A stretch of DNA of 6,115 nucleotides from an uncultured Acetatifactor sp. (GCA_947644185.1 CANRZC010000157.1:1-6115), one strand, 5' to 3'; positions 1 through 5,960 are shown, counted from the first letter of the stretch. The notes: generated by a model from the letters alone, not told the origin. Numbers and translations are program-made.

Positions 1-25
1 GTATCTGCTTATTCCCGCTTCTTAA

Positions 26-271
26 TTATTCTTTCTGTTGTTTTCTCTTTTCTGTGACCAAAGGCTCGTCACTGGCTAATTCAATCACATCCAGAATGCC
101 ACAGTCCAGCGTTTCACAAATGCGGACTAATGTATCCATGCTGATATTTTTCCCTTCTTTACTCATGTTGGCAATCATGTTTGTAGTCAGACCGGCGGCA
201 AGCCTTAAATCCTCTTTCCTCATGTCACGCTCCACCAGTGTATGCCAGAGCGGTTTGTAGCTGATGTGCAT
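26..271 (-). CDS. Small XRE/Cro-family HTH transcriptional regulator
   Basis: An 81-residue DNA-binding protein that is almost entirely one lambda-repressor-like helix-turn-helix domain. In the sequence, residues 19-35 (KEDLRLAAGLTTNMIAN) form the helix-turn-helix, followed by the family-typical stretch ending in LVRICETLDCGILDVIEL (residues 48-65) and a short charged tail. The frame can be extended to a GTG at 295. I prefer the ATG at 271 because the usual family start is M-x-I-S-Y-K-P-LW and because AGGCAGGG (287-280) lies 8 bases upstream. The gene has its own promoter (337-365) and points away from the pilus genes. Known for the family: such short regulators often sit beside restriction-modification or other mobile genes. 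No partner is visible because the window ends 25 bases after the stop. Autoregulation through the inverted repeat at 316-334 is inference. Confidence 0.88.
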   Translation of the reverse strand: MHISYKPLWHTLVERDMRKEDLRLAAGLTTNMIANMSKEGKNISMDTLVRICETLDCGILDVIELASDEPLVTEKRKQQKE

Positions 272-315
272 ATTTGTTTCCCTGCCTTTCTCCACTGTCG
301 GGAATATTTTTAAAT

Positions 316-334
316 AAGCCTTAAAGCTTGGCTT
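316..334. promoter_or_regulatory. Inverted repeat over the XRE transcription start (candidate operator)
   Basis: AAGCC (316-320) and GGCTT (330-334) form an inverted repeat around a 9-base centre that includes the palindrome AAGCTT (324-329). The repeat covers the predicted transcription start of the minus-strand XRE gene. This is a usual place for an autorepressor to bind. On the plus strand the second arm is followed by TTATT, so a weak hairpin terminator is an alternative reading. The arms are only 5 bp, so the assignment is tentative. Confidence 0.35.
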
Positions 335-336
335 TT

Positions 337-365
337 ATTATAACATCTTTCTTGTTATTTCACAA
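337..365 (-). promoter_or_regulatory. Sigma-A-type extended -10 promoter of the XRE gene
   Basis: Read on the minus strand, a perfect -10 TATAAT (342-337) is preceded by TGT, giving the extended -10 TGnTATAAT. It is separated by exactly 17 bases from TTGTGA (365-360), a 4-of-6 match to the -35 consensus. The predicted start of transcription is near 329-331, leaving a leader of about 60 bases before the ATG at 271. This is the best promoter in the left part of the window and it serves the regulator, not the pilus genes. Confidence 0.75.
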
Positions 366-398
366 ATATTTCTTGACTTAGCCGTTTTCGTCTGGACT

Positions 399-1196
399 GT
401 GCTTTTCCTTTCTGCTTTTTTACATTTAATTCGCCATTACATGACTTATGGCACACAGGAAAGAGAGGGAGAAGTATCGGTGATACTGCGTCCCCCCACA
501 CCTACCCAGGAAGAACTGCTGTATATGGAGCTGGAGGAAATGCTACAGGAATCTCAGGAAGGGAGTTTGCAGGAGGACCAATGGAAGCTCCCATCAAATT
601 GGCGGGGAGAGACCATTTCCTGGAGGCAGGTGGTAGAGGACAATAGTCTGCTTTTGTGGGGCATTGCTGTGGTGTCAGCAGCTGCAGTTTTCCTGTTTTT
701 GGATCGGGATCTTCACGAACAACTGGAGAAACGAAAGAAAATATTACGGCGGGAATATCCTGAGATTGTACATAAGTTGGTTTTGTTTGTGGGAGCAGGC
801 ATGACCATTCGGGGCGCTTTTCAGAAAATTGCCAGGGACTATGAGGAGAAACGTAGGCTAGGAGGAAGAGCACTGCCGGCCTATGAGGAGATGCTATATA
901 CATGTAGGGAGCTGCGATCCGGCATTTCCGAGGGCCTGGCCTACGAGCATCTGGGAAAGAGAACGGGCCTGCAAGAGTATATTCGTCTGACTGCCTTGCT
1001 TTCTCAGAATCTAAAGCGCGGAAATAATACGCTGTTAGAAAGGCTGCGTGAAGAGGCGGAGAAATCTGCACAGGAACGTCTGCAGGAGAGCAAAAAAATG
1101 GGGGAGGAGGCAGGAACAAAGCTTCTGGTGCCCATGGTGCTGATGCTGGCAGTGGTAATGGTCATTATCATGATTCCGGCCTTTTCAAATATGTAA
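399..1196 (+). CDS. TadC-like type II secretion F-family platform protein, probably 5'-truncated
   Basis: The C-terminal part of a Tad/Flp pilus inner-membrane platform protein, which works with the assembly ATPase to add pilin subunits. Visible from the GTG at 399 (265 codons): a short hydrophobic N-terminus (2-13), a charged segment with KLPSNW and DNSLLL (63-86), a membrane helix (about 84-101), a cytoplasmic T2SF domain with REYPEIVHKLVLFVGAGMTI (118-137), then EEAGTKLLVPM and a final membrane helix (241-261). Lachnospiraceae homologues, as I recall them, are much longer. They have an N-terminal half ending in an extracytoplasmic domain whose tail resembles residues 20-80 here. No ribosome binding site precedes GTG 399 or ATG 441. 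GTG 480 has GGGAG 8 bases upstream and may start a 239-residue product. Family assignment is firm; truncation is inference, and the gene may be a pseudogene. Confidence 0.8.
   Translation: MLFLSAFLHLIRHYMTYGTQEREGEVSVILRPPTPTQEELLYMELEEMLQESQEGSLQEDQWKLPSNWRGETISWRQVVEDNSLLLWGIAVVSAAAVFLFLDRDLHEQLEKRKKILRREYPEIVHKLVLFVGAGMTIRGAFQKIARDYEEKRRLGGRALPAYEEMLYTCRELRSGISEGLAYEHLGKRTGLQEYIRLTALLSQNLKRGNNTLLERLREEAEKSAQERLQESKKMGEEAGTKLLVPMVLMLAVVMVIIMIPAFSNM
467..482 (+). promoter_or_regulatory. Shine-Dalgarno and alternative GTG start inside the TadC-like frame
   Basis: GGGAG at 467-471 lies 8 bases before an in-frame GTG at 480-482, the only start in the first 90 bases of this frame with a usable ribosome binding site. 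Initiation here would remove the hydrophobic residues 2-13 and leave two membrane helices plus the T2SF domain. The purine run also encodes Glu-Arg-Glu-Gly-Glu, so it may resemble a binding site only by chance. Confidence 0.35.
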
Positions 1197-1240
1197 TGGA
1201 TTGATGTAAGCCGTAGGTTGCGGCAGAAAGAGAGGAAAAA

Positions 1241-1417
1241 ATGAATCAGGCAAAGGGAATGAGGGAATTTATACGGGAAGAAGATGGAATGGGAACAGTG
1301 GAGATTATTCTAATAATTGTGGTACTGGTTGGGCTAGTGATTATTTTTAAAAACCAGATAACACAGATTGTGAGCAATCTTTTTCAAAAAATCACCTCGC
1401 AGACAGGCACTGTGTAA
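1241..1417 (+). CDS. Flp-type (type IVb/IVc) major pilin, 58 residues
   Basis: The structural subunit of the Tad pilus. The full translation is only 58 residues, so length-based gene finders can miss it. It has a charged 16-residue leader ending in E-E-D-G, then M-G-T-V-E and a strongly hydrophobic helix (IILIIVVLVGLVIIF, 22-36), then a short polar tail with NQITQIVSNLFQKI (38-51). Cleavage after Gly16 would place Glu21 at +5, the classic prepilin peptidase site G|xxxxE. AGAGAGG before the ATG (last G at 1235, 5-base spacing) is a strong ribosome binding site. It follows the TadC-like gene by 44 bases and ends 1 base before the next start, the normal order in this locus type. The mature pilin would be about 42 residues. 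The cognate peptidase is encoded at 3910-4320. Confidence 0.93.
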   Translation: MNQAKGMREFIREEDGMGTVEIILIIVVLVGLVIIFKNQITQIVSNLFQKITSQTGTV

Positions 1418-1418
1418 T

Positions 1419-2888
1419 ATGAGAAAGAAAAATTGTGGCGCCTATTTGACAGTAACATTGGCCCTATGCCTTGCTGTAATATTGTCTCTGCTTCTCACTT
1501 TGATAGATGGGGTGCGCAGAAATGGGGCAAGGCTGGAGGCAGAGTGTGTGACAGATATTGGCTTGCAAAGCATAATGGCAGAATATCATCGGGAATTGAT
1601 GAAGCAATACAACCTGTTTGCCATTGATTCTTCTTATGGGACTGCTGTCTGCGGCAAAGCCAACACTGCGGCCCATCTACAGCAGTATCTGTCTAAAAAT
1701 TTAAGCTATGATGACCTTTTCCTCTCAGAGTATCTGTACAGGGATTTCCTTGGACTTGCAGTGGAACAGGTGGAGCTGACGAAATTATCTATTTTGACAG
1801 ACTATGATGGGGCGTTGTTTCGCAGCGATGCAGTAGATGCCGTGAAAGCGGATGTGGGCCTGGGACTTTTACAGGAGCTTCAGAGCTGGGTGCAGAAGGT
1901 GGAGATAAATGGCCTTGAAGAAGGAAAAGAGGAAGAACGAAAAAAGGAGTTGGATGGCGAAATCAAGGAGTGGGTAGATACATATGACGGGGTGGAAGTA
2001 GAGATAGAGGAGGACCAATGGGAGAGAGCAGAGGTCCAGAATCCTACAGATGAGCTGGAAGCAAAAAAGAGAATGGGACTATTGTCATTGGTGGTGGAGG
2101 AAGGAAATGTGTCTACCAATCGGATCCATACCGAGACTCTGGCACAGAACAGGATGCAACAAGGGCAGACAAACCATGGCAATATGGCAAAAGAAGAGCA
2201 AACCCAGGCGGAAGGCTTGACAGAGAAATTTCTCTTTCAGGAATATTTGCTGCGGTACATGGGACGGTTTGGAAAGGAAAGTGAGGAGGATGCATTGCGC
2301 TATCAGATTGAGTATCTCATAGCGGGCAAGGACAGTGATGTGGAGAATTTGAAAAGTGTTGTCAACCGACTGTGTGTCCTCAGGGAAGCGGCAAATGTAA
2401 TGTATTTAATGTCCAATGAGGCGAAACGCAACGAGATTAAATTGGTGGCTGCAGCGGCCTGTACAGTCATTACATTGCCTGCACTGACACCGCTGCTGGA
2501 GGGCGCAATTCTTTTGGCATGGGCTTACGCGGAAAGTGTGTACGATGTCAAGTCTCTTTTGGCTGGAGGCAAGGTACCCTTGATAAAGGATGACAGAAGC
2601 TGGCATTACAGTCTTGCCACTGCGTTGAATGGCAGCTTGCAGGATGAGAATACAGGTGGAGAAGGCCTTGCCTATGAAGATTATTTACGGATTTTTATGA
2701 TGCTTTCTGATGTGGAAACCATTACCCTCCGCGCCATGGACATGGTGGAGGCGGATATCAGGAGGACGCCGGGAAACGCGGCGTTCCGGCTGGATGGGTG
2801 CTTTAGAGCGGTGGAGGCACATATCCGCATTGCCAGCAGCTATGGATTTCAATATGAGATAACAAGACAAAAAAGCTATCGACAGTAA
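1419..2888 (+). CDS. DUF5702-like membrane pseudopilin of the Tad locus
   Basis: A 489-residue protein of unknown biochemical role that I assign to the DUF5702 family found in clostridial Tad loci. The N-terminus GAYLTVTLALCLAVILSLLL (7-26) is one membrane helix. It aligns with the TadE starts (A-Y-x-T-V), but the +5 Glu is Thr13. Next comes the family-like block with AECVTDIGLQSIMAEYHREL and QYNLFAID (41-70), an acidic, coiled-coil-prone, less conserved middle (about 155-265), a second hydrophobic segment (342-370), and a C-terminal block with DYLRIFMML and AMDMVEADIR (421-448) and NAAFRLDGC (453-461). The ATG lies 1 base after the pilin stop (TAATATG) with no clear Shine-Dalgarno, so translation probably depends on coupling to the pilin. 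Most of the chain is expected outside the membrane, perhaps as a TadG-like accessory pilin; that role is inference. Confidence 0.85.
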   Translation: MRKKNCGAYLTVTLALCLAVILSLLLTLIDGVRRNGARLEAECVTDIGLQSIMAEYHRELMKQYNLFAIDSSYGTAVCGKANTAAHLQQYLSKNLSYDDLFLSEYLYRDFLGLAVEQVELTKLSILTDYDGALFRSDAVDAVKADVGLGLLQELQSWVQKVEINGLEEGKEEERKKELDGEIKEWVDTYDGVEVEIEEDQWERAEVQNPTDELEAKKRMGLLSLVVEEGNVSTNRIHTETLAQNRMQQGQTNHGNMAKEEQTQAEGLTEKFLFQEYLLRYMGRFGKESEEDALRYQIEYLIAGKDSDVENLKSVVNRLCVLREAANVMYLMSNEAKRNEIKLVAAAACTVITLPALTPLLEGAILLAWAYAESVYDVKSLLAGGKVPLIKDDRSWHYSLATALNGSLQDENTGGEGLAYEDYLRIFMMLSDVETITLRAMDMVEADIRRTPGNAAFRLDGCFRAVEAHIRIASSYGFQYEITRQKSYRQ

Positions 2889-2904
2889 AGAAAGGCGAAT
2901 AGTG

Positions 2905-3903
2905 ATGTCCTCTTTATGGAACGGCCTTAAACAATTGAAAAATTTAGTGCAAAAAGGAAAACCTTCTCCGACACATCAACCTCTTTTTCTGGATTCTGCC
3001 CGGGATCTGGATACTTCCCAGGATGTTGGCACACATTGCGCATCCTTTCTATTCCGTTTCCTGGAGAGGACATCACTATTCGCCTTTTTATCTGGAAGGA
3101 TAAGGGCCGGCATGACCGTGGAGGCTTCCATTGTACTTCCATTATTCCTTTTTTTCTTTCTAAATCTGGGATGTGCCATCGAAATGATTCGCCTGCACGG
3201 AAATTTGCAGCTGGCATTGTGGCAGATTGGAAGCAAGATGGCCATATATGGCTATGCGCTGGACAGTGGGGAATTGCCAGAAAACAGTGATGGCTGGTGG
3301 AGAGAACTGGCGGGAGCAGTGGTTTCTGCCACTTATGTGAAAGGACAGGTAGTAAATGCGGCAGGGGCAGATTATCTGGATAGCTCTCCGCTCACCAATG
3401 GGGCGGCTAGCATACAGCTGTGGGAGAGCGAAATATTTGGCGCAAATGATGAGATTGATATTGTTGTCACATATTCGGTTTCTCCCCTTAGCAGCTTGAT
3501 AGGTTTTCGGCCTTTTCGGATGGCGAATCGCTACTATGCACATGTTTGGAATGGATACCGTGTGTCCGGCTCTGGAGAGGCAGGAGAGGTGACACAGATG
3601 GTTTATGTCACCGAAAAAGGAACCGTATATCACATGAGCATGGAGTGTACTCATCTGCAGCTCTCTGTACAGGAAATCGCATCCTCTGGAATTGAAAATT
3701 TACGAAATCAGCAAGGCGGCAAGTATTATCCCTGTTCAAAATGTGCAGATGGAAGTCCACCCTCCACTTTATACATCACAAACGAGGGAGATCGATATCA
3801 CTATGAAAGAGGGTGCTCTGGTCTGAAAAGAACTGTGACTTCGATGACAATAGAACAGGCACAGGAGGCAGGATTAAGGCCTTGTAGCCGTTGCGGAGGA
3901 TAA
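2905..3903 (+). CDS. TadE-like minor pilin with two C-terminal Cys/His repeats
   Basis: A pseudopilin-type protein of the Tad pilus, 332 residues from ATG 2905. A GTG directly before it (2902) adds one residue; residue numbers here count from that GTG. AAAGG (2891-2895) serves either start. Residues 1-69 are a long, mostly polar and basic leader. Then comes AGMTVEASIVLPLFLFFF (69-86), the TadE signature and membrane helix, with Glu74 at +5 if cut after Ala69. Residues 90-225 are the usual TadE-type extracytoplasmic region. The C-terminus carries two related units: YVTEKGTVYH with H244, C249, C278 and C281, and YITNEGDRYH with H300, C305, C328 and C331, each ending P-C-S-x-C. This H-x4-C...C-x2-C pattern resembles a small presumed metal-binding module seen in other secreted bacterial proteins. 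Its ligand and role here are unknown. Confidence 0.87.
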   Translation: MSSLWNGLKQLKNLVQKGKPSPTHQPLFLDSARDLDTSQDVGTHCASFLFRFLERTSLFAFLSGRIRAGMTVEASIVLPLFLFFFLNLGCAIEMIRLHGNLQLALWQIGSKMAIYGYALDSGELPENSDGWWRELAGAVVSATYVKGQVVNAAGADYLDSSPLTNGAASIQLWESEIFGANDEIDIVVTYSVSPLSSLIGFRPFRMANRYYAHVWNGYRVSGSGEAGEVTQMVYVTEKGTVYHMSMECTHLQLSVQEIASSGIENLRNQQGGKYYPCSKCADGSPPSTLYITNEGDRYHYERGCSGLKRTVTSMTIEQAQEAGLRPCSRCGG

Positions 3904-3909
3904 GGTAAT

Positions 3910-4320
3910 ATGTGGAACACATTATTTGTGACAGGTTGGCTGATGCTCTCTGGCGTTATGGACGTGAGAAGCCAAAGGGTGCCAGGTTGGATGCTTGCAT
4001 TGGGAGGCATTTTGGGAGTGTGGGCTTCTTTTTGCCAGCAGCTAGGATACTTAGAGACAATGAAAGGGATTCTGCCAGGCATATTGCTTTTGCTAATAGC
4101 CTTTGGAACGAAAAAGGCAGGGTATGGAGATGGGGTGGTACTGTGCTGCCTGGGGATGGCATTGGGAGGAGAGAGAAGCTGGCTGTTGTTGGGCATCAGC
4201 TTATTTCTGATCGCCCTGTTGGCTTTGGTTTTGCTGGTATTGCGCAGGGTAAAGAGGAACACTAGCCTTCCATTTCTGCCATTTTTGGCAGCAGCGTGGC
4301 TTGTGGTGATAGGTTTATAG
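3910..4320 (+). CDS. A24-family prepilin peptidase (TadV/CpaA type)
   Basis: A membrane aspartic protease that cuts prepilin leaders on the cytoplasmic side. At 136 residues it is the short, peptidase-only form typical of Tad systems, without the N-methyltransferase domain of PilD. The two catalytic aspartates are visible: Asp18 in G-V-M-D-V-R-S-Q-R-V-P and Asp74 in the G-Y-G-D-G motif (71-75). Four or five hydrophobic helices (about 4-17, 27-42, 52-66, 90-111, 119-136) fit the family, as does the C-terminal LPFLPFLAAA. The ribosome binding site GGAGGA (3895-3900) lies inside the last two sense codons of the preceding gene, 9 bases before the ATG, and the gap to that gene is 6 bases, so the two are closely coupled. 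Its substrates are presumably the Flp pilin and the TadE-like proteins encoded here. Confidence 0.92.
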   Translation: MWNTLFVTGWLMLSGVMDVRSQRVPGWMLALGGILGVWASFCQQLGYLETMKGILPGILLLLIAFGTKKAGYGDGVVLCCLGMALGGERSWLLLGISLFLIALLALVLLVLRRVKRNTSLPFLPFLAAAWLVVIGL

Positions 4321-4346
4321 AGAAAGGGGATACAAGAGGAGATACC

Positions 4347-4793
4347 ATGGGGGAAAGAAACGCTTATTTTACGGTGGAGGCAGCACTGGTGCTGCCAGTG
4401 GTGATAGGGGCTATACTTTTTGTGATTTATATGATGCTGTTCCAATATAATAGATGCCTGCTGGAGCAGGATGTGGGAGCAATAGCCATGGGTGGAAGTC
4501 TGTTGGAGGCTTCTGAGACGGCTGAACTGGAACAGAAAACACAGGAGCGAATGGCAGGATTATACAGAGAGAAATATATGGCCTGGAGGATAACACAGTT
4601 AAAGGGGTCTCTGGAAAGAAATCGCTTTTGTGTGGAGGGAGCTGGGCAGCTGACATTCCCTGTGCCGGGATGGAATTTCTGGGATGCAGACAATGTATGG
4701 GAGGCAAAGGCCAGCTATGGGTATACCAGACTTTCACCGGTGACTTTTATCCGCTTATGCCATAGGTTTCGGGAAGAGGTTGGGAGGGAGTGA
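4347..4793 (+). CDS. TadE-like minor pilin
   Basis: A 148-residue pseudopilin-type protein. It has a 6-residue leader M-G-E-R-N-A, then Y-F-T-V-E-A-A-L-V-L-P (7-17) leading into one membrane helix (about 12-33), followed by an extracytoplasmic domain of about 115 residues with SYGYTRLSP near the end (123-131). Cleavage after Ala6 would put Glu11 at +5. I chose ATG 4347 because AGAGGAG (4335-4341) precedes it by 5 bases and because it gives the short leader normal for TadE. The in-frame GTG at 4296 lies inside the peptidase gene and has no binding site. The gene follows the peptidase by 26 bases and precedes the FHA gene by 6. It probably forms a minor-pilin pair with the larger TadE-like protein at 2905. 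Confidence 0.88.
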   Translation: MGERNAYFTVEAALVLPVVIGAILFVIYMMLFQYNRCLLEQDVGAIAMGGSLLEASETAELEQKTQERMAGLYREKYMAWRITQLKGSLERNRFCVEGAGQLTFPVPGWNFWDADNVWEAKASYGYTRLSPVTFIRLCHRFREEVGRE

Positions 4794-4799
4794 CACAGG

Positions 4800-5960
4800 A
4801 TGCTGCATGTAGAATATGTGAGAAGTCTGAATTGCAACTATGAAAGAATTCTATTAGATAAAATGCCTGAGGAAAGAAGATATCAGTATAGCATTCTTGG
4901 GAGATGCCAAATCAAAGGCTTGCTTCCATGCAGTCTCCGCTATATTGATGGACAGGCTTATCTTTACTATGATATATCCTCCAGACAGAATATAGCACTT
5001 TTATACAGCAGTCGCTGCATTACCCGAGAGTGGATCAGGGACTTTTTGTGGAGTCTGCGACATATCAGGCAGGAGTTAGGCCGTTTCTTGCTAGATGTGG
5101 GTAATATTATCTGGTATCCAGAGCAGATTTTTCAGGAATTGGAGGAGAATGTTTTTTCCTTTCTCTATATCCCCTATTATGAGGGGGAGTCGGGGTTTAT
5201 GAAGCTAATGGAATTTTGGGTGGAGCATATTGACTATAATGATGAGATACTGGTAGACTGCGTTTATCGCATGTATGAAAGGGTGGAGCGCAATGGGGAG
5301 ATCTATCTACAGACCCAGATTTTCGAGGATGCAGAATGCCTGGAGGACACAAAACTTCCAGAATTGGCATATAGGGAGGTAGAAGAATCCAGCGCGGAAG
5401 AGCTTAGGGAAAATACTGCGTCTGCGCTCTCTACCATTGACGGCAGAGAGGAGGATGTCCAGCAACAAGAAAAACCAACCAAACCAGGCAGAAAAGGAAT
5501 TAGGGGCATCCTGGAGGGAAGGCGTAGCCGCAGCCAAAAATTGCGAGAGGATTATCGACAAGCCATGCAGCAGGAAATGATGGGCTATCATCACGTGGTG
5601 GCAGAACAAATGAATTACGAGAGCACATATGGCCAGACAGTATATTTTGAGGATAAGGCAGAGTCGGCAAAGAATCCACATAGGCTGCTTACGCCAGAGG
5701 GAAAGCTTTTCTTAAGTCTGGAGCAGCCAAACATTACAATAGGAAAGAAAAAGGGGGAGGTGGATCTGGTATTAGAGGATTCTTCTATCAGCAGGATGCA
5801 TGCTCGCATCACCAACCAGGAGGGAAGTATTTATTTGGAAGACCTAAACTCTACCAATGGAACTTTTCAGAATGGGCAACGTATGCAGCCTTATGAAAAG
5901 AAAAAACTGGAGGAAGGCGACGAAATAAAGCTTGGCAAGGTGGTTTTTATTTTTCGATAG
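4800..5960 (+). CDS. DUF6382-like protein with C-terminal FHA domain
   Basis: A 386-residue cytoplasmic protein with no membrane helix or signal peptide. Residues 1-175 match what I know of the DUF6382 domain, which accompanies clostridial Tad loci. Residues 176-225 are acidic. Residues 229-255 are a strongly basic linker (G-R-K-G-I-R..., R-R-S-R-S). Residues 303-386 are a forkhead-associated domain, which binds phosphothreonine, with I-G-K (314-316), SSISRMHARI (328-337) and LEDLNSTNGTFQNG (346-359). The usual Arg of the first motif is Lys316; the S-R-x-H and N-S-T-N-G-T motifs are intact. GGGAGGGAG (4782-4790) inside the end of the preceding gene is the ribosome binding site, 9 bases before the ATG. 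It likely couples pilus assembly to Ser/Thr kinase signalling; no kinase or phosphatase is visible in the window. Confidence 0.88.
   Translation: MLHVEYVRSLNCNYERILLDKMPEERRYQYSILGRCQIKGLLPCSLRYIDGQAYLYYDISSRQNIALLYSSRCITREWIRDFLWSLRHIRQELGRFLLDVGNIIWYPEQIFQELEENVFSFLYIPYYEGESGFMKLMEFWVEHIDYNDEILVDCVYRMYERVERNGEIYLQTQIFEDAECLEDTKLPELAYREVEESSAEELRENTASALSTIDGREEDVQQQEKPTKPGRKGIRGILEGRRSRSQKLREDYRQAMQQEMMGYHHVVAEQMNYESTYGQTVYFEDKAESAKNPHRLLTPEGKLFLSLEQPNITIGKKKGEVDLVLEDSSISRMHARITNQEGSIYLEDLNSTNGTFQNGQRMQPYEKKKLEEGDEIKLGKVVFIFR

Larger units (their letters stand above)
272..398. other. Divergent intergenic region and probable recombination junction
   Basis: This AT-rich stretch lies between the regulator and the pilus array. 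It contains the XRE promoter and the inverted repeat. I find no convincing plus-strand promoter for the pilus genes: TTGACT at 373-378 resembles a -35 box but has no acceptable -10 at 16-18 bases. The frame of the TadC-like gene stays open back to the TAA at 315-317 but contains no ATG, GTG or TTG before 399. That is what a chance fusion of a broken gene to foreign DNA would look like. Confidence 0.5.

Noticed and set aside
373..401. TTGACT as a -35 box for the pilus array
   Set aside because: No acceptable -10 sequence is found 16-18 bases downstream (ACTGTG at 396-401).
502..1119. 205-codon minus-strand open frame opposite the TadC-like gene
   Set aside because: Composition is rich in Pro, Ser and Cys with no recognisable domain. 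It mirrors a well-supported plus-strand gene, so it is an antisense shadow.
2766..2790. GC-rich hairpin (ACGCC/GGCGT and GCCGG/CCGGC)
   Set aside because: It lies inside a coding block that encodes the conserved DUF5702-like segment TPGNAAFRLDG and has no T-run, so it is not a terminator.
3160..3654. 164-codon minus-strand open frame opposite the larger TadE-like gene
   Set aside because: No domain, no start signals, and the opposite strand is clearly coding.
3912..4265. 117-codon plus-strand frame overlapping the prepilin peptidase
   Set aside because: It is out of frame with the peptidase, whose catalytic GYGDG and membrane helices are unmistakable.
4296..4346. Upstream GTG extension of the small TadE-like gene
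   Set aside because: It overlaps the end of the peptidase gene, lacks a ribosome binding site and would lengthen a normally short leader. ATG 4347 has AGAGGAG in place.
3801..4445. 214-codon minus-strand open frame spanning parts of three plus-strand genes
   Set aside because: It crosses two gene boundaries with strong plus-strand start signals, has no ribosome binding site of its own and shows no family features.
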